From positions 1-64,000 of the forward strand of contig JAEWZT010000001.1 in assembly GCA_023458375.1 (NCBI GenBank): a DNA stretch of 64,000 bases, given 5' to 3'. The translations under genes were made by a program, and so were the position numbers. The notes beneath the pieces were generated by a model that made no database searches, had not been told where the DNA came from, and was given only the letters and a program-made list of their open reading frames with translations. This document shows positions 56,388 to 64,000 of the stretch, in pieces. How positions within the stretch are numbered: the first letter of the stretch is position 1; each line of letters opens with the position of its first letter. The DNA is from Bacillota bacterium (GTDB taxonomy: Bacteria; Bacillota; Clostridia; Christensenellales; CAG-314).

Positions 56388-56774
56388 ATGCTAAATTTAT
56401 TAGCTTTTTTCTTTGAGGAAACGGAAACGGGCGGCAACGAATGGCTTACTTGGGTTATCTTGGGCGCTGTTGTTGTTTTGATGATAGTTTTAATGATTGT
56501 TCCCCAAAGAAAGCAAAAAAAGCAATACGATGAAATGTTGTCAAAGCTTCAAGTGGGCAAAACAGTTACCACTATCGGCGGCGTAGTAGGCAAAATTGTG
56601 GAGATAAACCCTTCCAATAACACTCTTTTGGTGGAAACGGGAGAAGAGGGTAGCAAAACTACAATGACATTTGTTAAAAACGCTATTCATATGGTTCATA
56701 AAGACGAAAGCGACGTCAATGCCGAGGGCGCTATGCCAAAGCAAAAAGACGAAAAAGACGACGAGATTAAATAA
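56388..56774 (+). CDS. yajC: Preprotein translocase accessory subunit YajC
   Basis: 128 residues, start after AAGGAG. One transmembrane helix (about 20-41) then PQRKQKKQYDEMLSKLQVGKTVTTIGGVVGKI, the YajC core. It associates with SecDF-YidC. It is followed by a terminator-like hairpin and then a membrane protein gene before secD. Confidence 0.92.
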   Translation: MLNLLAFFFEETETGGNEWLTWVILGAVVVLMIVLMIVPQRKQKKQYDEMLSKLQVGKTVTTIGGVVGKIVEINPSNNTLLVETGEEGSKTTMTFVKNAIHMVHKDESDVNAEGAMPKQKDEKDDEIK

Positions 56775-56798
56775 AATAGCCTTTCATAATGTTACGAG

Positions 56799-56837
56799 CC
56801 TCCGCATAATATTTAGTATATTGTGTGGAGGTTTTTT
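56799..56837 (+). terminator. Terminator whose 3' arm is the next gene's ribosome-binding site
   Basis: A 14-bp stem, CCTCCGCATAATAT (56799-56812) with ATATTGTGTGGAGG (56818-56831), two G-T pairs and a 5-nt loop, followed by T6. The GGAGG at its end is the Shine-Dalgarno of the gene at 56841. Transcripts that escape would also have this site closed. Confidence 0.65.
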
Positions 56838-56840
56838 CAT

Positions 56841-57236
56841 ATGAGCGCATCTGCCGCCGTTGTCCAAAATAACAAAAAGTCAATATTTGTTGATATATTG
56901 CGCATAGGGCTTTTTTCCTTTGTAATCTGCACCATTTTGGTGCTTATCCTGGCTTTAATAATTAAGCTGTTTCAAATACCCGACAGCGCGCTGTCTATAA
57001 TTATGCAGGCAGTAAAGGCCGTTTCCGTTGCGGCGGGGTGCATTATAGCGGTTAGGGGTGAAAAAGGGCTTATCAAAGGCTTTTTAGGCGCCCTGCTTTT
57101 TGTGCTTTTGGCAACGGTAATCAACGCTATTTTCGGCGGACAGTTCCAATGGGCGCAATTGGGCATTGACGCGGGTATCTGCTGCGCTTTGGGGGCGGTT
57201 ACCGGCGCGGTAGTGGGGAGTAAGCGCAGCCAGTAA
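56841..57236 (+). CDS. TIGR04086-family (YrzE-like) membrane protein
   Basis: 131 residues from the ATG nine bases after GGAGG (56827-56831). Four transmembrane helices and the small-residue-rich pattern (GEKGLIKGFLGALLFVLL) of the family found next to yajC in Firmicutes. Function unknown; proximity suggests a role around the Sec accessory complex. Its ribosome site is in the hairpin described above. Confidence 0.75.
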   Translation: MSASAAVVQNNKKSIFVDILRIGLFSFVICTILVLILALIIKLFQIPDSALSIIMQAVKAVSVAAGCIIAVRGEKGLIKGFLGALLFVLLATVINAIFGGQFQWAQLGIDAGICCALGAVTGAVVGSKRSQ

Positions 57237-57269
57237 ATTAAGTTACGCGGCTAAAAACGTAAAAAAATG

Positions 57270-57297
57270 GAAAGCCTCTAAGGGGGCTTTCTTTTTT
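57270..57297 (+). terminator. Terminator before secD
   Basis: GAAAGCC (57270-57276) pairs with GGCTTTC (57285-57291), then T6. Confidence 0.75.
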
Positions 57298-57383
57298 GTT
57301 AAAATTTATGCGGGTGTAAATATACCGCCAAGAAATAGTTTTATCTTATTAAGCCCCAAGCGGTAAGAAAATTGATAAATCAA

Positions 57384-57412
57384 TTGACTTAACGCGTAAA
57401 AAAGCTTATACT
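57384..57412 (+). promoter_or_regulatory. Promoter of secD-secF
   Basis: TTGACT (57384-57389), 17-bp spacer, TATACT (57407-57412); ribosome site TAAGGAG follows before ATG 57456. Confidence 0.7.
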
Positions 57413-57455
57413 TTTTTAGTATGTAAATTATCTGCTTAAATAAGGAGTGTCTCCA

Positions 57456-58772
57456 ATGACAAAAACCAAATCAACAATATTACTCATAATTCTTCTCGTT
57501 GTATTGGCGTTTTTGTGCGTTTTCTCCGTTATGCCCGAGATTTTAGTTGGAAGCTACGCTTACCATTCTCCCCTTAACTTATTAAATTTGGGGAGCGATT
57601 TGGGCAAAAGCGTCGTGGGCGTGTATGAGGTTGAAAAACCCGACGACCTGACGGAAGAAGATTACAGCGCAAAAATTAACGAAAGCTTAAAGATAATAAG
57701 GAAAAGGCTAAGCGATTTTAATTTGCAGGACGCTTCCTTTGCTCTTTCCCAAACTTCTTTAACGGTAAGAATGAAAAATACCGACGACGCGATTTCCGCT
57801 TTGAGTTTGGTCAACCAAAAGGGCGAGTTTGCGCTTTCATCAAGCAATGACGCTACAAAGCTTTCGGAAACTACTTTGATGACCAACAAAAACATTACAA
57901 AAGTTTCAACGGGTTATTCCAGTTCTGACGGCATATATTACATGAAAATAGACATTGACGACACGACCGCTGCTTTGATAAAAGCAAGCACCGCATCGGC
58001 AACGTCCTCTTCACCCGTTACAATGTATTTTTACTTTGACGGCGTGCTTTACAAGGCTAATAACTTGCAGGCTACTTCGCAATACACCTATTCCTCTTTG
58101 TATGTTTATGCCACTGACGGTATCAGTTTGGAAATATACAAGTCTCTTTTGAACAACGGTATTTTGCCCCTTGACGTTACCTATGAAAGTTACGGCTATG
58201 CCGCGCCTTTATTGGGAGAATACGCGGCTTTAATAAGCGGCATATTTGTGCTTGTAATTGCCGTTGCAATTATCGTAGCTTTAATAATTCGCTTTAAGCT
58301 TTTCGGCTTAGCCTCCGCCCTTTCTTTCTTAGTATATATTTTAGCTGTTTTCCTGCTTATTTCCCTTGTATATTTACCCGCCTTTGACATAGGCGCGCTT
58401 TTAGGCGCGATGTTTGCAATGGCGCTTTATCTATACAGTTCCGTGTATTTCTTAAATACCGTCAACGGCTTGAAAGAGGGCGTTAAAGAACAAAACAGCG
58501 AAAAACAGTTAACAATTTTATTGGGCAGAGCGAGAAGGCATGTAACTTTACACCTTTTACGCATTCACGCGGTATTATTTGCCGCTTCACTAATCTTGTG
58601 GATATTCGGCGTGGGAGTGACTGCCTCTTTTGCGGTTGTATTAACTTACGCTTCGGTGCTGTCGTTGCTTGCTAATCTTTTTGTGTCTAAGCTTTTTGAA
58701 AGCCTGTTTATAGCCATTTCTCCTGATTTAAACCTATATTACAGCGCCGCTAAAAAGGAGGAAAAAGTATGA
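57456..58772 (+). CDS. secD: Highly divergent SecD
   Basis: 438 residues. The SecD plan is visible: N-terminal membrane helix, LGSDLGKSVVGVYEV in place of the usual GLDLxGG motif (45-59), the P1 head (ESLKIIRKRLSDFNLQD), a DGVLYKA block, LLNNGILPLDV, then about five more helices. At the position of the conserved VDANVLIFERIKE the protein reads LYLYSSVYFLNTVNG (324-338), so the aspartate essential for proton-driven export is a leucine. Context yajC-secD-secF-recJ-rel confirms the locus. It is probably still an export or membrane-insertion factor, but not obviously proton-driven. It overlaps secF by 4 bp. Confidence 0.8.
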   Translation: MTKTKSTILLIILLVVLAFLCVFSVMPEILVGSYAYHSPLNLLNLGSDLGKSVVGVYEVEKPDDLTEEDYSAKINESLKIIRKRLSDFNLQDASFALSQTSLTVRMKNTDDAISALSLVNQKGEFALSSSNDATKLSETTLMTNKNITKVSTGYSSSDGIYYMKIDIDDTTAALIKASTASATSSSPVTMYFYFDGVLYKANNLQATSQYTYSSLYVYATDGISLEIYKSLLNNGILPLDVTYESYGYAAPLLGEYAALISGIFVLVIAVAIIVALIIRFKLFGLASALSFLVYILAVFLLISLVYLPAFDIGALLGAMFAMALYLYSSVYFLNTVNGLKEGVKEQNSEKQLTILLGRARRHVTLHLLRIHAVLFAASLILWIFGVGVTASFAVVLTYASVLSLLANLFVSKLFESLFIAISPDLNLYYSAAKKEEKV

Positions 58773-59644
58773 AAAAATCTTTTATAGTAGTTTTGGCTGT
58801 ATTTGCCGTCATTATAATTTTTGGCGCTTTAACGCCTGTCTTTACACAAGTGGGAGACTACCATTTTAATAACGGTTGGACGGTTACGATAAACAACGAA
58901 GTATACTCGCAAGAGGACTTTGACGAATATCTTGAAACGGTTGAAACCTATTTGACGCAACAAGGCGTTGCCTACGAATCAAAGCAAGCTATCTTAAACG
59001 AGTTTGACGAAAAGGTCGCCGTGCTTTACGATTTTTATGCGTTAAACGCGGAGCAAAAAACGGCTATTGAAACATTTTTAGCCGCTCAAAGCTATGTTTC
59101 ATATGCTGCTTCCGACATTAGAAATGACGGATATATCAAAGCCGTTATATATGCCGCTATCGGCGCGGGCATTGTGCTTGTTTTACAATTCCTGTATTAC
59201 CTCTTTGTTCATAAGAAGTTTTTCGGAATTGATTTGGGCATAGCTGCTACAATAAACAGTCTCTCTGCTTTTTTGGTAACAATAGCCTTTTCCCTTATAT
59301 TAGCTTTAATAGGCGTAAGATTTGCCCCTTTGACAATTTCCGCAGTTCTGCTCGTTTTGCTTGCTTCGGTATTTGTAAATGCCGCTCTGTTTGAAAAAGT
59401 AAAGTATAATGTTGTAACACGCAAAATGGAATTGGAAGAAGCAAAGCAGTTAGCGCTTTCTCAAAATAAAAAACTGTTGGCACTGTTTTTTGCCCCCCTT
59501 ATGGTTGCGGCATTGGTTGTTGCTACGGTATTTATGACCAACCTTTTAAGTTTTGGCTTAACTTTGCTTTGGGGATTGGTTTGCCTATACATTCAGGTAA
59601 TGTTCCTAACCTTACAGCTATGGAAAAGCAATAAAAAACAATAA
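58769..59644 (+). CDS. secF: Highly divergent SecF
   Basis: 291 residues: an N-terminal helix, a soluble head (about 25-125) without GxDFxGG, then five helices. The usual GYSxNDTVVVFDRIRE is replaced by LASVFVNAALFEKVKYN, so the conserved aspartate is a valine (about 203), while FEKVK mirrors FDRIR. The conserved arginine before the next helix is lysine (QNKKLL). Both partners of the SecDF proton path are therefore altered together. Recognised mainly from position, coupling to secD and the hydrophobic pattern. Confidence 0.7.
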   Translation: MKKSFIVVLAVFAVIIIFGALTPVFTQVGDYHFNNGWTVTINNEVYSQEDFDEYLETVETYLTQQGVAYESKQAILNEFDEKVAVLYDFYALNAEQKTAIETFLAAQSYVSYAASDIRNDGYIKAVIYAAIGAGIVLVLQFLYYLFVHKKFFGIDLGIAATINSLSAFLVTIAFSLILALIGVRFAPLTISAVLLVLLASVFVNAALFEKVKYNVVTRKMELEEAKQLALSQNKKLLALFFAPLMVAALVVATVFMTNLLSFGLTLLWGLVCLYIQVMFLTLQLWKSNKKQ

Positions 59645-59655
59645 AAAAATACTTA

Positions 59656-59682
59656 CAGCCCTTAAATTAAGGGCTGTTTTTT
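59656..59682 (+). terminator. Terminator of secDF, six bases before recJ
   Basis: CAGCCCTTAA (59656-59665) and TTAAGGGCTG (59667-59676) form a near-perfect palindrome, followed by T6. The recJ ATG is at 59689, so recJ either depends on read-through or has a start inside a very short leader. Confidence 0.8.
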
Positions 59683-59688
59683 ACGGCG

Positions 59689-61959
59689 ATGAAAAATAAT
59701 TTTTGTCAAAAATGTGAATACATAGATAACGATGTCCGCTGTTTTGTTGACAGATACGGCATAGATTTGAGTATTGCCAAATTGCTTTCCGCAAGGGGGG
59801 TAAACAGACACAGCATAAAGCGCTATTTTAAGCTTGAACTCAAAAACTTCTACGACCCTTTTACAATGGTCAATATGGACAAAGCCTGCGATACTATTAA
59901 AGAAATAATGCAAAAGGGCGGAAGTATTTTGGTTTACGGCGATTACGATGCCGACGGGCTTACCGCCGCAAGTATTTTAAAACTATTTTTTTACGACAAC
60001 GGCGTTGACTGCGACGTGATTATCCCTTCTCGCGCCGAAGGATACGGAATAAACGTTGATAAAATTGCCCTTGCTTTTGATAGAAAACATTATGACCTTT
60101 TAATTACCGTTGACTGCGGTGTTTCCAACAAAGAAGAAATCACCCGTATCCTTAATTCGCTTAACACGAAAATTATAGTTACCGACCACCATGAAATACC
60201 GGCGGAACTTCCCCCCTGTATTTGCGTCAACCCAAAACTTGGCTACCGCTACCCCAACCTTTCGGGCGCGGGCGTTGCGTTTAAGCTTGTTCAGGCGCTT
60301 GCGGGCATTGAAAACTCTATAAATTACGCCGATTTGGCGGCGTTGGGCACAGTTGCGGACATGATGCCTTTAATTGACGAAAACCGCGACATAGTCAGGT
60401 TGGGGTTGGAACATTTCGGGCATAAGGGGCTAATTAAGCTAGCCGACGCATCGGGTTGCAAAAAACCCTATACCGCTTACGACCTTGCTATGAAAATCGC
60501 TCCCCGCATAAACGCTGCCGGCAGAGTGGGTGATGTCAATATGGCGCTCCAACTTTTAAGCAACAGGGCGGCAACCAAACAAAGCGAGTTAGTGGCGACG
60601 TTGGTTTCTCTAAACGAAAAAAGGCGTGTTTTGCTTGAAGAACTGCTGTCGGAGGCGGAGCAAAAAATGCCTCAAAACACCGTTTTTCACGACAATTTGG
60701 TCTTTATATACGACGACAACTGGAACAGCGGCATTTTAGGTATCGCTGCAAATAGGTTTAAGGAGCTGTATAATGTCCCCGCCTTAGTTATGGCAAGAGA
60801 GGGAGACAATTACGTCGGTTCGGCGCGCGGTATAGAGGGAATAGATTTGCATGAGCTTTTTGTCAACTGTTCGCACCTTTTGGTTAAGTTCGGCGGACAC
60901 AAAGCTTCGGTAGGGTTTACTGTTTCGCAAGAAAAGCTGCTTGAACTTAAAGACGCTTTGGCGGCTCAATTAAGGGCGATAGACCACTCTTATTTCAACC
61001 CCCAGTTCTATTACGATATGCCCTTTGAAGATATGTATCTTACAAAGGACTTTATAAAAAACCTTGAATCAATGCAGCCTGTTTTACCGAGCAGCAAGCC
61101 TGTTTTTCACCACAAAGGCTACGCGAGAACGGTATGCCTATTCGGGCAGGAAAGAAATCATTTGCGCTTAACGCTTGACAACGGGCTTGAACTTAAAGGC
61201 TATTTCAAGTTTTATCCCTACTACCACGCCCTTAATACCAACTGCGAGTGCGAGGTGCTGTTTTCCCTTGAAATTGACAGATACACCGATTTGCCCAGCG
61301 GCGTAATACACCAAATAAAAATTAACAACTCTATTCGCCTAGACGATATTTATGCCCAAAACTATATAAGGCGGCTTGATTTGTCCCTTTCAAAGCACTA
61401 TGCCGACAGAGAACAGGTTGAAAAGCTGTTAAAAGAAAAAAATACTTTGGCGGTGTTTAACTCCTATTCGGAGTTTGAATTTTACGCAAAAAAGTTTGAT
61501 TTTTCACAGTATTACATTGACCTTTTTGTTGACAGCTCGATTTATTCGCAGTGTGTGTTTATTTCGCCCAATAAGGATGACGTTTTTAAGTATTATAAAA
61601 ACATTATCTGCTTCGGGAACTATAAAACGCTTTCTGCAAAATTTGACGGCAAGGCATTTATGTATAACGACAAATCGCGTTTCCCCGCTTTTTTGACGCA
61701 GCACGTTGACAGAGACGTTTGCATGGTCGTATTTAAAGCAATAAGGGAGCCTTTGCGCACCAATTCGCTTTATTCCCTTTACGACAACTGTCAGCTTCAC
61801 CAAGTGTCCTTTGCGCAATTTTTGCTTTGCTTAAAGGTGTTTGAGGAGCTGCACCTGCTTTCAATCGTCCATGACAACGGGCTAAAAATTACTTTTAATG
61901 ACAAGAAAAAGGTTGACCTTACTTCCTCTAAGACTTACAATTTTTTCAACCCCCTGTAA
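59689..61959 (+). CDS. recJ: RecJ single-strand DNA-specific exonuclease
   Basis: 756 residues. DHH-family motifs: YGDYDADGLTAAS, TVDCGVSN, VTDHHEIP and ALGTVADMM; DHHA1 segment RGIEGIDLHEL..FGGHKASVGF. It degrades ssDNA 5' to 3' in recombination and repair. The C-terminal ~200 residues are Firmicutes-type extension. No Shine-Dalgarno precedes the ATG and a terminator lies directly upstream. Its own promoter is not evident. Confidence 0.92.
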   Translation: MKNNFCQKCEYIDNDVRCFVDRYGIDLSIAKLLSARGVNRHSIKRYFKLELKNFYDPFTMVNMDKACDTIKEIMQKGGSILVYGDYDADGLTAASILKLFFYDNGVDCDVIIPSRAEGYGINVDKIALAFDRKHYDLLITVDCGVSNKEEITRILNSLNTKIIVTDHHEIPAELPPCICVNPKLGYRYPNLSGAGVAFKLVQALAGIENSINYADLAALGTVADMMPLIDENRDIVRLGLEHFGHKGLIKLADASGCKKPYTAYDLAMKIAPRINAAGRVGDVNMALQLLSNRAATKQSELVATLVSLNEKRRVLLEELLSEAEQKMPQNTVFHDNLVFIYDDNWNSGILGIAANRFKELYNVPALVMAREGDNYVGSARGIEGIDLHELFVNCSHLLVKFGGHKASVGFTVSQEKLLELKDALAAQLRAIDHSYFNPQFYYDMPFEDMYLTKDFIKNLESMQPVLPSSKPVFHHKGYARTVCLFGQERNHLRLTLDNGLELKGYFKFYPYYHALNTNCECEVLFSLEIDRYTDLPSGVIHQIKINNSIRLDDIYAQNYIRRLDLSLSKHYADREQVEKLLKEKNTLAVFNSYSEFEFYAKKFDFSQYYIDLFVDSSIYSQCVFISPNKDDVFKYYKNIICFGNYKTLSAKFDGKAFMYNDKSRFPAFLTQHVDRDVCMVVFKAIREPLRTNSLYSLYDNCQLHQVSFAQFLLCLKVFEELHLLSIVHDNGLKITFNDKKKVDLTSSKTYNFFNPL

Positions 61960-61964
61960 TGTCT

Positions 61965-61992
61965 TTGATTTTTGCTTCTTTTGTGATAAAAT
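61965..61992 (+). promoter_or_regulatory. Promoter of rel, placed for a leaderless mRNA
   Basis: TTGATT (61965-61970), 16-bp spacer, TAAAAT (61987-61992). The rel ATG at 61999 is where transcription would start. The sequence TTGTGATAAAAT also ends the tig promoter. Confidence 0.6.
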
Positions 61993-61998
61993 ATGGGT

Positions 61999-64000
61999 AT
62001 GAAAGAGGATTCAAGAACCAATCAGCTTAAAGAAAACCTCATAAGCAAGGTTAAATATTATTATCCCAAAGATTACGAAATAATTCTTTATGCCTTAGAT
62101 TTTGCCCAAAATGCCCACGAAGGGCAGCTTAGAGCAAGCGGTTCGCCTTATATTTCGCACCCCATTCAAGTAGCCGATATTTTAATTGATTTAGGTTTTG
62201 ACGCCGATACCATTTGCGGCGCGCTTTTGCATGACACGGTAGAAGACACGGAGGTTACCGACCAGCTTTTAAGGGAAAAGTTCGGCGACGGCGTAGCTGA
62301 TTTAGTGCAGGGCGTAACAAAGCTTGCAAAAATACAATTTAACACCATAGAGGAAGAGCAGGCGGAAAACATTAGAAAAATGTTTTTCGCGATGTCAAAA
62401 GATATAAGAGTTTTAATCATAAAACTTGCCGACAGACTGCATAATATGCGTTCGCTGTCCTACCTTTCCGCCGACAGACAGCAGGTCATGGCAAAAGAAA
62501 CCATTGAGATTTATGCGCCTTTGGCGGGGCGCTTAGGTATTTCGCCGCTAAAATGCGAGCTTGAAGACTTGTGCCTCAAATATCTTGACAAGCCCATGTA
62601 TGACTATTTGGCGGAAAACATTGCGCAGACCAAACTTGAAAGGCAAGAAAGGGTTGACGCGATGATTATTGAAATCAAAAAGCTTTTGGCGGAAGAGGGC
62701 ATTGAAAACGCGGAGATTTCGGGTCGGACAAAGCATTTTTACAGCATTTACAAAAAAATGAAGAATCAGCACAAGACGCTTGACCAAATATACGACATGA
62801 CGGCTCTAAGGATTATTGTTGATTCCGTGCCCGAATGCTTTTCCGTTTTAGGCATTATTCATGCGCGCTGGAAACCTATCCCGGGACGCTTTAAAGACTA
62901 TATAGCGGTGCCAAAACCCAATATGTATCAGTCTCTTCACACAACGGTTATCACCAATTACGGCGTTCCCTTTGAAATTCAAATCAGAACGGAAGAGATG
63001 CACAGAATAGCCGAATACGGTATCGCCGCACACTGGAAATATAAAGAGGGAGTGCAGGGGGATACGATGCTTGACGAAAAGCTTCGTTGGGTAAAAGAAG
63101 TTTTGGCGTATGAGCCGGATATTAAAGACAGCAAAGAGTTTTTAGATCTAATTAAAAGAGATATATCAATTAACGAAGAAATCTATGTCTTTACTCCCAA
63201 AGGCGATGTGAGGGCTTTAAACGCCAACGCTACGGCGTTAGATTTTGCCTACCTTATTCATAGCGAGGTGGGTAACCGCTGCGTAGGCACCAAAGTAAAC
63301 GGTAAAATAGTGCCTTTGGACAGAGTTTTGAAGACGGGGGACGTCGTTGAAGTGTTGACTAACCCCAACTCCAAGGGTCCTTCGCGCGACTGGCTAAAAA
63401 TCGTAATGACGTCGTCCGCAAAGGCAAAAATAAGGCAATTTTTCAAGCGCGAACTCAAAGACGAATATATCAAAACAGGCAAGTCAATGCTTGAAAGGGA
63501 CGCCAAACACCGCGGTTATACTTTGTCTCAGCTTATGACCAAAGAAGCGCTGGAAGTGCTTTTTGAGAGGTATTCCTTTAATAACGCCGAAGAAATGTTT
63601 GCGTCGGTAGGTTACGGCGGAATAACCGTAAACCAGGTGCTTACAAAGTTAATAGGCAAAAACAAACAGATGGGAGTTTTGGACGAACCCGACGTTGTAA
63701 AGCGTAAATCTGCCTCAACCAAGGAAAACGCGGTAATAGTAAAAGGCAGCAAAGACCTTTTGGTGCGTTTTTCGGGCTGTTGTTCGCCCGTTCCAGGCGA
63801 CGAGATCATAGGTTATATTTCGCGCGGGCGGGGCGTCTGCATCCACCGCGCCGACTGCAAATCAGTTAAAGCCTTTGAAAAAGAAAGGCTGGCGGAAGCG
63901 GAATGGGCAAGCATGCAAACGGCGGCTGCGTTCCCCGCAGATATACAAATCATTGCGGAAGATAAGGGAGAAGTCTTTGCCGATATAACCAAAGTTGTTT
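61999..64000 (+). CDS. rel: Bifunctional (p)ppGpp synthetase/hydrolase, 3' truncated by window
   Basis: 667 residues visible; the C-terminus (ACT domain) lies outside. The HD hydrolase domain has SHPIQVAD, LLHDTVEDT and KLADRLHNMRSL. The synthetase domain carries GRFKDYIAVPKPNMYQSLHTTV, whose RFKD marks the bifunctional Rel type. A TGS domain (EEIYVFTPKGDVRALN) and a zinc-finger/RIS region follow. It makes and removes (p)ppGpp at stalled ribosomes. ATG 61999 (or in-frame ATG 61993) lies directly at the predicted transcription start, without a Shine-Dalgarno. Confidence 0.93.
   Translation, partial: MKEDSRTNQLKENLISKVKYYYPKDYEIILYALDFAQNAHEGQLRASGSPYISHPIQVADILIDLGFDADTICGALLHDTVEDTEVTDQLLREKFGDGVADLVQGVTKLAKIQFNTIEEEQAENIRKMFFAMSKDIRVLIIKLADRLHNMRSLSYLSADRQQVMAKETIEIYAPLAGRLGISPLKCELEDLCLKYLDKPMYDYLAENIAQTKLERQERVDAMIIEIKKLLAEEGIENAEISGRTKHFYSIYKKMKNQHKTLDQIYDMTALRIIVDSVPECFSVLGIIHARWKPIPGRFKDYIAVPKPNMYQSLHTTVITNYGVPFEIQIRTEEMHRIAEYGIAAHWKYKEGVQGDTMLDEKLRWVKEVLAYEPDIKDSKEFLDLIKRDISINEEIYVFTPKGDVRALNANATALDFAYLIHSEVGNRCVGTKVNGKIVPLDRVLKTGDVVEVLTNPNSKGPSRDWLKIVMTSSAKAKIRQFFKRELKDEYIKTGKSMLERDAKHRGYTLSQLMTKEALEVLFERYSFNNAEEMFASVGYGGITVNQVLTKLIGKNKQMGVLDEPDVVKRKSASTKENAVIVKGSKDLLVRFSGCCSPVPGDEIIGYISRGRGVCIHRADCKSVKAFEKERLAEAEWASMQTAAAFPADIQIIAEDKGEVFADITKVV

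Overview
The window looks like chromosome of a Clostridia-type Firmicute, probably uncultured. Signs of this are tight low-to-medium GC operons with strong Shine-Dalgarno sites, a T-box in front of thrS, RqcH, a YtxC-like sporulation gene next to thrS, an mraZ-led division cluster whose MurE carries the meso-diaminopimelate motif DNPR, and an AUU start codon on infC. The last gene (rel/spoT type) runs off the right edge.

Layout. 1-2930 is an A+T-rich island with different codon habits (AGA arginine, few CGC). It holds a ~205-nt structured RNA with its own promoter, an RNase III-like gene with a degenerate dsRNA-binding domain, a lincosamide/aminoglycoside-type nucleotidyltransferase, a GIY-YIG gene broken by an in-frame TAA, and two triplets of ~20-bp-spaced direct repeats resembling iterons. 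2930-3850 holds a probable 6S RNA and a decayed gene tail. 3949-6947 is an anaerobic glycerol-3-phosphate dehydrogenase-type operon (GlpA-like, GlpB-like, DUF1667). 7351-12803 is comEA-comEC-holA, an unknown membrane protein and an M28 peptidase, followed by tRNA-Pro(GGG). 13232-16177 is yggS-lspA-rluD and a carbamoyltransferase pseudoenzyme sitting in the usual pyrB position. rqcH lies on the minus strand (16589-18298). 18540-25103 is tig-clpP-clpX-lon-engB (protein quality control). 25412-27182 holds an unknown protein, a zinc-ribbon protein and a metallophosphoesterase.

27486-43056 is the dcw cluster: mraZ-rsmH-ftsL-pbp-murE-mraY-murD-ftsW-murA-divIB-ftsA-ftsZ, then asnS. murF, murG, murC and murB are absent from it. 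43434-50317 is acpP, ytxC, T-box-thrS, infC-rpmI-rplT with an autoregulatory-type leader, an rRNA 2'-O-methyltransferase and yebC. 50614-64000 is a DUF975 protein, ruvCAB, queA, a broken ORF, tgt, yajC, a TIGR04086 protein, highly divergent secD/secF, recJ and rel.

Most of the window is housekeeping. The less ordinary items are: the RNA/RNase III island; the iteron-like array; the ATCase-like pseudoenzyme; SecD and SecF that both lack the conserved proton-relay aspartates; an infC leader with a terminator/antiterminator switch and three tandem hairpins; two predicted leaderless genes (yggS, rel); a terminator whose 3' arm doubles as a ribosome-binding site; and a near-intact ORF with two ochre stops that overlaps the tgt start.
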